A stretch of DNA of 43,235 nt from Acetobacteraceae bacterium. GTDB lineage: Bacteria; Pseudomonadota; Alphaproteobacteria; Acetobacterales; Acetobacteraceae. A program made the translations under genes and the position numbers. Location of the stretch: the NCBI GenBank assembly GCA_027487675.1, contig JAIYDD010000256.1:1-43235 (forward strand), written 5' to 3'. Below, one piece after another: positions 1-7,631 of the stretch. The stretch's first letter is position 1, and each line of letters begins with the position of its first letter. The notes beneath the pieces are model-generated. The model made no database searches, was not told the origin of the DNA, and saw only the letters and a program-made list of their open reading frames with translations.

Positions 1-1656
1 AAGCATGGCACCGTCGGCACCTGGTATGCGCATGCCAGCGTCGGCTGCCTGCATGTGCGGCCCGTGCTGAACATGAAGTCCGGCGAGGACGTGCGGAAGA
101 TGCGCGCCATCGCGGAGGAATGCTTCGCACTGGTCCGCGCATACAAGGGCAGCCACAGCGGCGAGCATGGCGACGGCATCGTCCGGTCCGAGTTCAACGA
201 GCCGATGTTCGGCGCCCGCATCGCGCGTGCCTTCGAAGCCGTGAAGGACGCCTTCGACCCGGCCAGCGAGGCGCTGCCGCACGGGCTGCTGAACCCGAAC
301 CGCGTCGTGCATCCGCCGCGCATGGATGACCGCACGCTGTTCCGCTACGGGCCGGGCTACGCGGCCGATGCCGCCGTGACGCCGGCGATGGACTGGTCCG
401 CCTGGGCCGGCGGCCAGGGCGACGCCACCGGCGGCCTGCTCGGCGCGGTCGAGATGTGCAACAACAACGGCACCTGCCGGAAGTTCGACGCCGGCACGAT
501 GTGCCCCTCCTACCGCGCGACGCGCGACGAACGCCACGTCACGCGCGGGCGGGCCAACACGCTGCGCCTCGCGCTCACCGGGCAGATCCCGGGCGGGCTG
601 GCCTCCGACGACGTCGCCGACGCGCTCTCCCTCTGCGTCGGCTGCAAGGGCTGCAAGCGCGAATGCCCGACCGGCGTGGACATGGCGAAGATGAAGATCG
701 AGGCCGCCGCCGCGCGCAACGCCGCGCGCGGCGTGCCGGCACGCGAACGCCTGGTGGCGACCATGCCGCTCTGGGCGCCCTGGGCCGCCACCTTCGCCCC
801 GCTGTCGAACCTGCGCGACATGATCCCGGGCCTGGCGAAGCTGACCGAGCGCTGGCTCGGCCTCTCGGCCGAACGCGCCCTGCCCCGCTTCCGCCGCGAT
901 GCCTTCCACGACTGGGAACTCCGCGAACCCGACGGCCGCGCGGGCGAGGTCATCCTGCTGCCCGACCTCTTCAACCGCTACTTCGAGCCGGAGAACATCC
1001 GCGCCGCCATCCGCGTGCTGCGCGCCGCCGGCGCCGATCCCGCGGTGGCGCGCCCGCCGCGCGGCACGCGGCCGCTCGACGATGGCCGCACCTACCTGGC
1101 TGCCGGCATGGTGGACCAGGCCCGCGCCGAGGCCGGCCGCACACTGGAAGTCCTGTCGCGCTGGGACAGCCCGGTGCTCGGCCTCGAACCCTCCTGCCTG
1201 CTGACGCTGCGCGACGAATTTTTGGTGTTGCTGCCGGGCGCGGCCGCGCAAAGACTCGCCGCGCGCGCGAAGCTGGTCTCCGAATGGATCGCCGCGACGA
1301 AGCCGGCTCTGAAACTCAACCGCATCGAGGCCGAGGCCCATATCCATGGCCATTGCCACCAGAAGGCCTTCGGGGCCTTCCCCGCCGCCGTCGCGCTGCT
1401 CACGCGCATCCCGGGCATGAAGGTGGTGCCCATCGCCTCCTCCTGCTGCGGCATGGCCGGCGCCTTCGGCTACGCGGCGGAAACCCTGCCCGCCAGCAAG
1501 GCCATGGCCGAGCTCAGCCTGCTGCCGCACCTCCGCAAAGCCGCCCCCGCGGCCTATGTCATCGCCGACGGCACCTCCTGCCGCCACCAGATCGGCGACC
1601 TGGCGGGGCACGAGGCGATCCATTCGGTCCGCCTGCTGGACCGCGCGCTGGCATGA
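1..1656 (+). CDS. FAD-linked oxidase / Fe-S protein fusion, D-lactate dehydrogenase-like (3' part)
   Basis: The reading frame is open from base 1, so the start and the N-terminal FAD-binding (PCMH) domain lie outside the window. What remains begins in the FAD-linked oxidase C-terminal domain (GTWYAHASVGCLHVRPV, then HSGEHGDG). A 4Fe-4S module follows: Cys at bases 457-525 (CNNNGTCRKF...MCPSY) and CVGCKGCKRECP at 634-669. The end is a GlpC-type CCG domain with EPSCLLTLRDE, HCHQKAF and SSCCGMAGAFGY. This architecture is that of fused membrane-associated, flavin plus Fe-S 2-hydroxyacid (D-lactate or D-2-hydroxyglutarate-like) dehydrogenases that feed electrons to the quinone pool. The exact substrate cannot be read from the sequence. 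The stop overlaps the start of the next gene (ATGA). Confidence 0.85.
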   Translation, partial: KHGTVGTWYAHASVGCLHVRPVLNMKSGEDVRKMRAIAEECFALVRAYKGSHSGEHGDGIVRSEFNEPMFGARIARAFEAVKDAFDPASEALPHGLLNPNRVVHPPRMDDRTLFRYGPGYAADAAVTPAMDWSAWAGGQGDATGGLLGAVEMCNNNGTCRKFDAGTMCPSYRATRDERHVTRGRANTLRLALTGQIPGGLASDDVADALSLCVGCKGCKRECPTGVDMAKMKIEAAAARNAARGVPARERLVATMPLWAPWAATFAPLSNLRDMIPGLAKLTERWLGLSAERALPRFRRDAFHDWELREPDGRAGEVILLPDLFNRYFEPENIRAAIRVLRAAGADPAVARPPRGTRPLDDGRTYLAAGMVDQARAEAGRTLEVLSRWDSPVLGLEPSCLLTLRDEFLVLLPGAAAQRLAARAKLVSEWIAATKPALKLNRIEAEAHIHGHCHQKAFGAFPAAVALLTRIPGMKVVPIASSCCGMAGAFGYAAETLPASKAMAELSLLPHLRKAAPAAYVIADGTSCRHQIGDLAGHEAIHSVRLLDRALA

Positions 1657-2228
1657 CCGACGCCGCCGCGCGCCTGCTGGCCTTCTGGTTCGCCGACGGC
1701 CCCGACACCTGGCGCGAGGCCTGGTTCCGCCGCGACGACGCCTTCGATGCCGCCTGCCGCGACGGCTTCGGCGCGCTGGTCGGCCCCGCCCGCGAAGGCG
1801 CGCTGGACGATTGGGCGCAGACGCCGGAAGGCGCGCTGGCGCTGCTGCTGCTGCTGGACCAGTTCCCGCGCAACCTGCACCGCGGCACCGCGCAGGCTTT
1901 CGCGAGCGATCCGCATGCCCGCGCCGTCGCGCGCGGCGCCGTCCTCGACCGCCGCCTCGACCTCGCGCTGACGCCGACGCAGCGCGCCTTCCTCTACCTG
2001 CCCTTCGAGCATGGGGAGGCGCTGGCCGAGCAGGACCTCTCGGTCGCGCTGTTCGAAGGCCTGCGCGACATCCCCGCGCATGCGAAGCCCGGCGGCGTCA
2101 TCGACTATGCCTGGCGCCACCGCCAGGTGATCGCCCGCTTCGGCCGCTTCCCGCACCGCAACGCCGCGCTCGGCCGCGACAGCACGGCCGCCGAGCGCGC
2201 CTGGCTAGAACAAGGCGGCGGCTTCTGA
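1653..2228 (+). CDS. DUF924 family protein
   Basis: This is a 191-residue cytoplasmic protein of unknown biochemical role. It begins MTDAAARLLAFWF, the usual opening of the DUF924 family (FWF near the N-terminus). It also has the family's LLLLDQFPRNLHRGT and YLPFEHGE segments and a C-terminal region rich in Arg/His (WRHRQVIARFGRFPHRN). The family is predicted to be all-helical with a TPR-like fold. Its ATG overlaps the stop of the dehydrogenase gene by the ATGA arrangement, so translation is probably coupled, but a functional link is not established. The length is normal for the family. Confidence 0.85.
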   Translation: MTDAAARLLAFWFADGPDTWREAWFRRDDAFDAACRDGFGALVGPAREGALDDWAQTPEGALALLLLLDQFPRNLHRGTAQAFASDPHARAVARGAVLDRRLDLALTPTQRAFLYLPFEHGEALAEQDLSVALFEGLRDIPAHAKPGGVIDYAWRHRQVIARFGRFPHRNAALGRDSTAAERAWLEQGGGF

Positions 2229-2286
2229 CCACAGCCCGCCCTTCCCCGCCCCGCTTTGGCACGCGCCTTGCCGTGGGGCGCGGGCG

Positions 2287-3012
2287 ATGCGCCCCCTCCT
2301 CCTCGCCCTCCTCCTGTTGCTCCCCGATGCGGCCCGCGCCGAGCCTGGCCGGCTCTGCCGCGCCGCGATCCAGGCCGCCGAGCGCGCCGCCGGCATCCCC
2401 GCCCAGCTGCTGATGGCCATCGGCCGCGTCGAATCCGGCCGCCGCGACCCCGAGACCAACGCCTTCCACCCCTGGCCCTGGACCATCAATGCCGAGGGCC
2501 GCGGGCAATTCCTTCCCACCAAGGCGGCAGCGATCGCCGAGGTGCGGGCGCTGCAGGCCCGCGGCGTGCGGTCCATCGACATCGGCTGCATGCAGGTGAA
2601 CCTGCGCCACCACCCCGACGCCTTCGCCAGCCTGGAGGAGGCCTTCGACCCCGCCGCAAATGCCCGCTACGCCGCGCGCTTCCTGGCCGAACTGCGCGCC
2701 ACCCGGCCCGACTGGGAAAGCGCCGCCGCCGCCTATCACTCCCAGACGCCGGAATTCGCGCAGCCCTACCGCGCCCGCGTGCTGGCCGCCTGGGCGGAGG
2801 AACAGGCCCGCCCGCACCCGCCGGTGGCGATCGCCCGCAGCCTGCCGGCAGGCGGAGGCGGCCAGAACCTGTCGAACCGGGCGGAACGCGCCGCCGTGCT
2901 GGCGGCGCCGCCCGGCACGGCGGGGCGCGACCTCGATGCCTATCGGGCGCGGCCGGTGCCGGTGGTCGGCGTCGCTTCCGCCGCGCGGCTCGCCGGGCCG
3001 CTGCGCCGCTGA
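2287..3012 (+). CDS. Secreted lytic transglycosylase (SLT domain)
   Basis: This 241-residue protein has a clear Sec signal peptide (MRPLLLALLLLLPDAARA, cut near residue 18), so it acts in the periplasm. The mature part is a lysozyme-like SLT domain. The predicted catalytic Glu49 lies in IGRVESGR, followed by a DIGCMQVN segment (family GxMQ/N) and an AAYHSQ segment near residue 160. Such enzymes cleave the glycan strands of peptidoglycan with formation of 1,6-anhydro ends. Similar small forms often serve secretion or flagellar machines, but no such genes are nearby. The last 70 residues are proline/alanine rich and look unstructured. It lies 58 bases after the DUF924 gene. The ATG directly precedes the hydrophobic core, which fixes the start. 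Confidence 0.85.
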   Translation: MRPLLLALLLLLPDAARAEPGRLCRAAIQAAERAAGIPAQLLMAIGRVESGRRDPETNAFHPWPWTINAEGRGQFLPTKAAAIAEVRALQARGVRSIDIGCMQVNLRHHPDAFASLEEAFDPAANARYAARFLAELRATRPDWESAAAAYHSQTPEFAQPYRARVLAAWAEEQARPHPPVAIARSLPAGGGGQNLSNRAERAAVLAAPPGTAGRDLDAYRARPVPVVGVASAARLAGPLRR

Positions 3013-3015
3013 GGG

Positions 3016-3047
3016 GGCGCCGCCGGGATCCGCCCGGCAACGGCGCC
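3016..3047 (+). terminator. Hairpin after the transglycosylase gene
   Basis: Complementary arms (GGCGCCG at 3016-3022 and CGGCGCC at 3041-3047) with a second nested GC stem start three bases after the stop codon. There is no T-run, so it would be at best a weak or factor-assisted terminator. Confidence 0.35.
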
Positions 3048-3121
3048 GCCCTGGCGCCGGAACGGCATTGTCATGCAGGGCGCCTCGACAGCCGGGGCGT
3101 CATGCACCAAGTTTCATCTCC

Positions 3122-3646
3122 ATGGACACAGCCTCGACCCTGGCGCTCGTCGGCTTCGTTGCCGCTTGCCTGGCCGCCGCCTCCACCGGGGCGGTGTTCA
3201 AGCCGGGCGCCTGGTATGCGCGGCTGCGCAAGCCGTCCTTCAACCCGCCCGACTGGCTGTTCCCGATCGCCTGGGCGGTGCTGTTCCTGATGATCGCCGT
3301 CTCCGGCTGGCTGGTCTGGCGCGTCACCGGCTTCGGGGCGGAGGTGGCGCTGTGGTTCGGCTCCCTGCTGCTGAACTCGGCCTGGTCGTGGCTGTTCTTC
3401 GGGCGCCGCCGGATGGACCTGGCGCTGGCGGAACTGGCGGTGTTCTGGGTCTCGATCCTGGCGATGATCCTGGCCTTCGCGCCGGTCTCCGCCGCTGCCG
3501 CCTGGCTGCTGGTGCCCTACCTGGTCTGGGTCAGCTTCGCGGGCGTGCTGAACTGGACGCTCTGGCGGTTGAACCCGGCCGAGAACGGCGCGGCCGACGA
3601 TGCGGCGCCGGCGGGCGCTACCCCGCCGCGACAGGCGGCCGAGTAG
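3122..3646 (+). CDS. tspO: TspO/MBR family tryptophan-rich sensory protein
   Basis: This 174-residue integral membrane protein has five predicted membrane helices, as in TspO / peripheral benzodiazepine receptor homologues. Family marks include WYARLRKPSFNPPDWLFP after helix 1, the Trp-rich NSAWSWLFF stretch, and VPYLVWVSFAGVLNW near the last helix. Bacterial TspO binds tetrapyrroles and cholesterol-like ligands and modulates stress or pigment metabolism. The ATG at 3122 gives the usual N-terminus. The hydrophilic tail (Ala/Asp/Pro-rich, after about residue 155) is variable. Its last 29 bases overlap the 3' end of the convergent pyrD gene. Confidence 0.92.
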   Translation: MDTASTLALVGFVAACLAAASTGAVFKPGAWYARLRKPSFNPPDWLFPIAWAVLFLMIAVSGWLVWRVTGFGAEVALWFGSLLLNSAWSWLFFGRRRMDLALAELAVFWVSILAMILAFAPVSAAAAWLLVPYLVWVSFAGVLNWTLWRLNPAENGAADDAAPAGATPPRQAAE

Positions 3647-4577
3647 CCGGCAGCGCCGCGCCGGTCAGCGCGGCGGCGCGCGCGACGCCCTTGCGCGCGC
3701 ACCAGGCGCGCAGCTCCCCGATCGCCTGGGGCATGGCGGTCGGGCTGACGAAGCTCGCCGTCCCGAGCTGCACCGCCGTGGCGCCCGCCATCATGAACTC
3801 CACCGCGTCCGCGGCGCTGGCGATGCCGCCGACGCCGATCACCGGCACCCGCACCGCCTGGGCGCATTGCCAGACCATGCGCAGCGCGATGGGCTTGAAG
3901 GCGGGGCCGGAGAAGCCGCCCATGCCGGCGCCGAGCTTCGGGCGCCCCGTCTCGATGTCGATGGCGAGGCCGAGGATGGTGTTCACCGCGACGACGGCAT
4001 CGGCGCCTTCCGCCTCCACCGCGCGGGCCACGGCGGCGATGTCGCCGGTGTTGGGCGAGAGCTTCACCCAGAGCGGCGTCGCGCCCACCGCGCGGCGCAT
4101 CGCGGCGGTGGCGGCGGCGGCAGGCTCGGGGTGCATGGCGAAGGCGCGGCCATCCTCCTCGAGGTTCGGGCAGGAGATGTTGGCCTCGATCGCGGCGATG
4201 CCCGGCGTCTCGGCCAGGCGCCGCGCGGCATCGGCGAAGGCGGCGACGGTGGGCGCGGAGAGGCTGGCGACCACCGGCGCGCCGAAGCGCCGCCAGTCCG
4301 GCACCTGGGTCGCGATGAAATGGTCCAGCCCCTTGCCGGGGATGCCGATGGAATTCAGCACGCCTCCTTCGGTTTCGGCCAGCCGCGGCAGGGGGTTGCC
4401 GGCGCGGGCCTCCGGCGTCACGGATTTGGTCACCAGCGCGCCCAGCAGCCCGAGGTCGAAGACCTGCGCCAGTTCCGGCCCGAAGGTGCCGGAGGCCGGC
4501 ATGATCGGGTTGGCCAGCGTCAGCGACCCGATCCGCACCGAAAGGTCCACCTGCGCGGGCGTGATGGCGCTCACCAT
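3618..4577 (-). CDS. pyrD: Dihydroorotate dehydrogenase, class 1 (catalytic subunit)
   Basis: This 319-residue FMN TIM-barrel enzyme oxidises dihydroorotate to orotate in pyrimidine synthesis. It shows LANPIMPASGTFG, a FMN-contacting Lys51 (LVTKSVTPEARAGNP), NSIGIPGKG, and the class 1 active-site loop ANISCPN with base Cys136. Further along are VKLSPN (Lys172), VNT at 198-200 and GVGGI. A Cys base and no N-terminal membrane helix mark it as class 1 rather than the class 2 quinone enzyme usual in Proteobacteria. The upstream pyrK-like gene overlaps its start by 7 bases (ATGGTGA), which supports a class 1B NAD-linked heteromer. Because the neighbours include a carbamoylase and an unusual OPRT, it may instead serve pyrimidine or hydantoin catabolism. 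Confidence 0.9.
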   Translation of the reverse strand: MVSAITPAQVDLSVRIGSLTLANPIMPASGTFGPELAQVFDLGLLGALVTKSVTPEARAGNPLPRLAETEGGVLNSIGIPGKGLDHFIATQVPDWRRFGAPVVASLSAPTVAAFADAARRLAETPGIAAIEANISCPNLEEDGRAFAMHPEPAAAATAAMRRAVGATPLWVKLSPNTGDIAAVARAVEAEGADAVVAVNTILGLAIDIETGRPKLGAGMGGFSGPAFKPIALRMVWQCAQAVRVPVIGVGGIASAADAVEFMMAGATAVQLGTASFVSPTAMPQAIGELRAWCARKGVARAAALTGAALPATRPPVAAG

Positions 4578-5389
4578 GCCAGCGCCGCCTGCAGGTCGAA
4601 GACCGGGCCTTCGGCGCAGACGCGCAGGTTGGCGACCTCGCCCGTCGCGTCGCGCACCTGGCGTACGCAGCAGAAGCACATGCCGAGGCCACATCCCATC
4701 TGCTGTTCCAGCGCCACCTGGCCGGGGATGCCGTGTTCGGCCGCCAGGCGCTGCAGCAGCAGGAACAGCCGGTTCGATCCGCAGGTGAAGACCGCGTCGG
4801 GGCGCGCTTCGGCGAAGCGGGCGCGCAGCAGCAATTCCACGCGCTGCACCTCGCTCGTCCCGTCGCTGTCGAAGACCGGCAGGATGGCGGCGCCCGATCC
4901 GCCGCCGAACTCCGCGGCCATCAGGTCGGCGGGGTCGCGGGCGGAGAGCACGGCTTCCATCGCGATGCCCTGCGCCGCCGCGGCGGTCGCGAGCGGCGCC
5001 AGCGTGGCCAGCCCGACGCCGCGCGCGACCACCAGCACGCGGCGCCAGTCCGGATGCAGCGTGAAGCCGTGGCCGAGCGGCCCCACCACCGACAGCGCAT
5101 CCCCCGCGCGCAGCGCCGCAAGCGCCGTGGTGCCGCGCCCCTTCACATGCAGCAGGAAGCCGAGCGGCTGCCCGGGCCCGCAGCGCCAGATGCTCATCGG
5201 CCGGCGGAGATAGGGCCCGTTGCCCGCCCCGTCGCGGCAGAGCAGGTGGAAGAACTGTCCCGGCCGGGCGCGGGCCGAGAGGTCCGGCGCGTCGAGGAGC
5301 AGCCGGTGGTAGCGTCGCCCCACGGCCGCGCTTTCCGTCACCCGGAGGCTGCGTTCCTCGACCGGAAAGGGCGGAACCCCGCCATCCAT
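4571..5389 (-). CDS. pyrK: Dihydroorotate dehydrogenase electron-transfer subunit (PyrK-like)
   Basis: This 272-residue ferredoxin-reductase-like flavoprotein carries electrons from the FMN of PyrD through 2Fe-2S and FAD to NAD. An N-terminal FAD-binding barrel contains the RPMSI motif (flavin-binding Arg) and GRGTTALAAL. A Rossmann NAD domain follows (RVLVVARGVGLATLAPLA). The C-terminus has a 2Fe-2S cluster site with four candidate Cys: GCGLGMCFCCV and, 18 residues later, VCAEGPVF, as in PyrK. The ATG at 5389 has a Shine-Dalgarno AGGAG ten bases upstream. It is the first gene of the minus-strand pair and overlaps pyrD. The order pyrK-pyrD and matched cofactors support joint function. Confidence 0.88.
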   Translation of the reverse strand: MDGGVPPFPVEERSLRVTESAAVGRRYHRLLLDAPDLSARARPGQFFHLLCRDGAGNGPYLRRPMSIWRCGPGQPLGFLLHVKGRGTTALAALRAGDALSVVGPLGHGFTLHPDWRRVLVVARGVGLATLAPLATAAAAQGIAMEAVLSARDPADLMAAEFGGGSGAAILPVFDSDGTSEVQRVELLLRARFAEARPDAVFTCGSNRLFLLLQRLAAEHGIPGQVALEQQMGCGLGMCFCCVRQVRDATGEVANLRVCAEGPVFDLQAALAW

Positions 5390-5396
5390 GCGCGTC

Positions 5397-5470
5397 CAAC
5401 TCCTGGGGTCCAGGGGCCCACTGGCCCCTGGCCGGGGGGTATCGGGGGATGCGGAGCACCCCCCCCGGGG
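5397..5470 (-). repeat. Double-hairpin intergenic repeat, copy 1
   Basis: Read on the minus strand, a G-run/C-run stem around GCTCCGC is followed by CCAGGGGC-CAGTGG-GCCCCTGG (bases 5410-5431, 8-bp stem) and then ACCCC. The same two-hairpin layout ending in a CCCCTGG/CCCCTTG stem and ACCCC recurs at 22778-22852 and 41174-41236. The copy sits in the leader of pyrK. Confidence 0.6.
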
Positions 5471-5590
5471 AAGTGGCTCAGGTTTCGGGTGGCGGGGCCC
5501 GCCCCCGGGCTGGTCGCCCCCTTTCACCAGAGCCCGACTCCCCCCGTCAAGATTGCCCTGCCCCCGCAACCGCGCCACTCTCCGCGCATC

Positions 5591-6892
5591 ATGGACCTGC
5601 CGCCGGCCGCCGACCCTGCCACCTTCGCCCCCGACCTCGTCGCCCTCGCACGCGCGCTGTTCGCCGAGCTGCGCGACGCCGACCATGACGGCACCGGCAT
5701 CACCCGCGAGACCTATGCCCCCGCCGAGACCCGCGCCATGCGCCGGATCGAGGCCATCGCGCGCGCGGCCGGCCTCGACTGCGCCTGGGACGCGGCCGGC
5801 AATCTCCGCGCCACGCTGCCCGGCACCGATCCGTCGCTGCCCGCCGCCGCGACCGGATCGCATCTCGACAGCGTGCCGCAGGGCGGCGCCTTCGACGGCA
5901 CCGCGGGCGTGATCGCCGGGCTGATGGCGCTGCTCTCCGCCGCGCGCGGCCCGCGTCCCGCGCGCAGCCTGCATCTGCACGTGCTGCGCGGCGAGGAGAG
6001 CGCCTGGTATGGCCGCCCCTATCTCGGCTCCTCCGCGCTGTTCGGCGCCTTCGATCCCGCCTGGCTGGAACTGCCGAACCTGCGCGACCCGGCGCTCACC
6101 CTGCGCGCCGCGATGGCGCGCGAAGGCGCCGATCCCGCCGCGGTCGCCTCGCGCCGGCCACTGCTCGACCCCGACGCGCTCTCGCATTTCGTCGAGCTGC
6201 ATATCGAGCAGGGCCCGGTGATGGTCGCCCGCAAGGTGCCGGTCGGGCTCGTCTCCGGCATCCGCGGCAACCACCGCCACCCGGCCGCGCGCGCGGTGGG
6301 GGAAGCCGCGCATTCCGGCGCCGTGCCGCGCTGGCTGCGCCGCGACGCGGTGCTGGCCGCGGCCGATTTCGCGATGCGGCTCGATGCCACCTGGCGCACC
6401 CTGCTGGAACGCGGCGAGGATCTGGTGATGACCTTCGGCATCTTCGCCACCGATGCGCGGGAACACGCGATGACGCGCGTGCCCGGCGAGCTGCGCTTCA
6501 CGCTCGAATACCGCAGCGAGAGCATGGCGACGCTCGATGCCTTCCAGGCGATCGCGGAGGCCGAGGCGCAGGATGTCGCGCGCGACCGCGGCGTGCGCAT
6601 CGACCTCGGCCCCGGCGTGCGCACGCCGCCGGCGACGATGGATGCGCGGCTGCTGTCCCTGGCCCGCCGGTTCTGCGCGCAGGCCGGCCTGCGGCACGAG
6701 ATCCTGGCCTCCGGCGCCGGCCACGACGCCGCGATCTTCGCCAATGCGGGCGTGCCGGCGGCGATGGTCTTCGTGCGCAACGAGCACGGCAGCCACAACC
6801 CGCGCGAGGCGATGGCGTTCGAGGATTTCCTGGCCGGCGCCGCGCTGCTGCGCGCGCTGCTGCTGCACGGGGCGGAGGCGGTGGGCCGATGA
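5591..6892 (+). CDS. M20-family amidohydrolase, N-carbamoyl-amino acid / ureidopropionase-like
   Basis: This 433-residue zinc-dependent hydrolase is of the hydantoinase/carbamoylase family, which removes N-carbamoyl groups from amino acids or beta-ureidopropionate. Metal-site segments appear in the expected order: GSHLDSV (His), GGAFDGTAGV (Asp), RGEESAWYG (catalytic Glu pair), ELHIEQGP (His), and ASGAGHDAAIFA (C-terminal His). The dimerisation domain with GIRGNHR lies between. The usual EEGSRF stretch reads EESAWYG, a substitution at the substrate-side residues. No signal peptide is seen. It opens a plus-strand operon and its stop overlaps the next start (ATGA). Neighbouring pyrimidine-type genes suggest a carbamoyl substrate from a pyrimidine-like ring, which is an inference. 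Confidence 0.85.
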   Translation: MDLPPAADPATFAPDLVALARALFAELRDADHDGTGITRETYAPAETRAMRRIEAIARAAGLDCAWDAAGNLRATLPGTDPSLPAAATGSHLDSVPQGGAFDGTAGVIAGLMALLSAARGPRPARSLHLHVLRGEESAWYGRPYLGSSALFGAFDPAWLELPNLRDPALTLRAAMAREGADPAAVASRRPLLDPDALSHFVELHIEQGPVMVARKVPVGLVSGIRGNHRHPAARAVGEAAHSGAVPRWLRRDAVLAAADFAMRLDATWRTLLERGEDLVMTFGIFATDAREHAMTRVPGELRFTLEYRSESMATLDAFQAIAEAEAQDVARDRGVRIDLGPGVRTPPATMDARLLSLARRFCAQAGLRHEILASGAGHDAAIFANAGVPAAMVFVRNEHGSHNPREAMAFEDFLAGAALLRALLLHGAEAVGR

Positions 6893-7578
6893 CGGACGAT
6901 CCGCGCATGATCGGCCGGCGCACCGCGCAGGCGCTGCTCGACACCGGCGCCATCCTGCTGCGGCCGGAGCGGCCCTTCATGCTCTCCTCCGGCTGGGCGG
7001 CGCCGGTCTATCTCGACATCCCGCGCGCGCTGTCCTTCCCGCTGGCGCGCCGCGCGCTGCTGCAGGCGGCCGAGCAACGCATCCTGGCCGAGCTCGGCTT
7101 CGCCGGCTTCGACGCCATCGCCGCTACCGAGCAGGGCGGCATCGCGATCGGCGCCATGCTGGCGGAGCGCTTCCACCTGCCCTTCGCCGTGGTGCGCCGC
7201 CGCGCGCAGGGGCTGGGGGCGGATGCGCATGTGGAAGGCGCGCTGGCGCCGGGCGCGCGCACGCTGCTGGTCAGCGACACCACCACCGACGGCCGCAGCA
7301 AGGCGCGCTATTGCCGCGCGCTGCGCGCCTCCGGCGCCGAGGTCTCACATGTCTTCGTGCTGTTCAAATGGGGCATCTTCGACCGCGTGGTGACCGACAT
7401 GGCCGACAGCGGCGCGCGCCTGTTCGCGCTGGCCACCTGGGACGACGTGCTGCCGGAAGCCGAGGCGCGGCTCGATGCCGCGCAGGTCGCCGCACTCCGC
7501 GACTACCTGGCCGATCCCTTCGCCTGGTCGGCCGCGCGCGGCGGCCTGGCGCGCCCCGACCCGGCCTGGAGGGCGTGA
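6889..7578 (+). CDS. Orotate phosphoribosyltransferase-like protein
   Basis: This 229-residue type I phosphoribosyltransferase fold protein is closest to PyrE. It keeps the overall layout: FMLSSGWAAPVYLDIPRA at the N-terminus, AATEQGGIAIGAMLA, and a PRPP loop at residues 125-138 reading TLLVSDTTTDGRSK. A canonical loop would be V-[D/E]-D-x-x-T-T-G-x-S. Here the first acidic residue is Ser129 and the second Thr is Asp134. The flexible catalytic loop is RRRAQGLGADAHVEG rather than the usual RKxxKxHG. These changes argue against routine UMP synthesis and for an altered base or a non-enzymatic role. It is translationally coupled (ATGA) to the carbamoylase. Confidence 0.75.
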   Translation: MTDDPRMIGRRTAQALLDTGAILLRPERPFMLSSGWAAPVYLDIPRALSFPLARRALLQAAEQRILAELGFAGFDAIAATEQGGIAIGAMLAERFHLPFAVVRRRAQGLGADAHVEGALAPGARTLLVSDTTTDGRSKARYCRALRASGAEVSHVFVLFKWGIFDRVVTDMADSGARLFALATWDDVLPEAEARLDAAQVAALRDYLADPFAWSAARGGLARPDPAWRA

Positions 7579-7631
7579 CGAAGCGCCCCGGCCCGCGCAG
7601 GATCGGCGCGTTGACGCAAGGGGATCGCAGC

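Noticed and set aside
456-2228. 590-residue open frame covering the first gene in another frame
   Set aside because: Only its last 191 codons (from 1653) look like a protein. The upstream part is an Arg/Ala/Pro-rich shadow of the Fe-S dehydrogenase gene.
4571-6868. 765-residue minus-strand frame and similar long antisense frames elsewhere (e.g. 12165-14744, 18811-21102, 25076-27379, 36853-39105)
   Set aside because: High GC leaves few stop codons. The extra parts have shadow composition (runs of Arg, Gly, His, Ala) and lie opposite well-supported genes.
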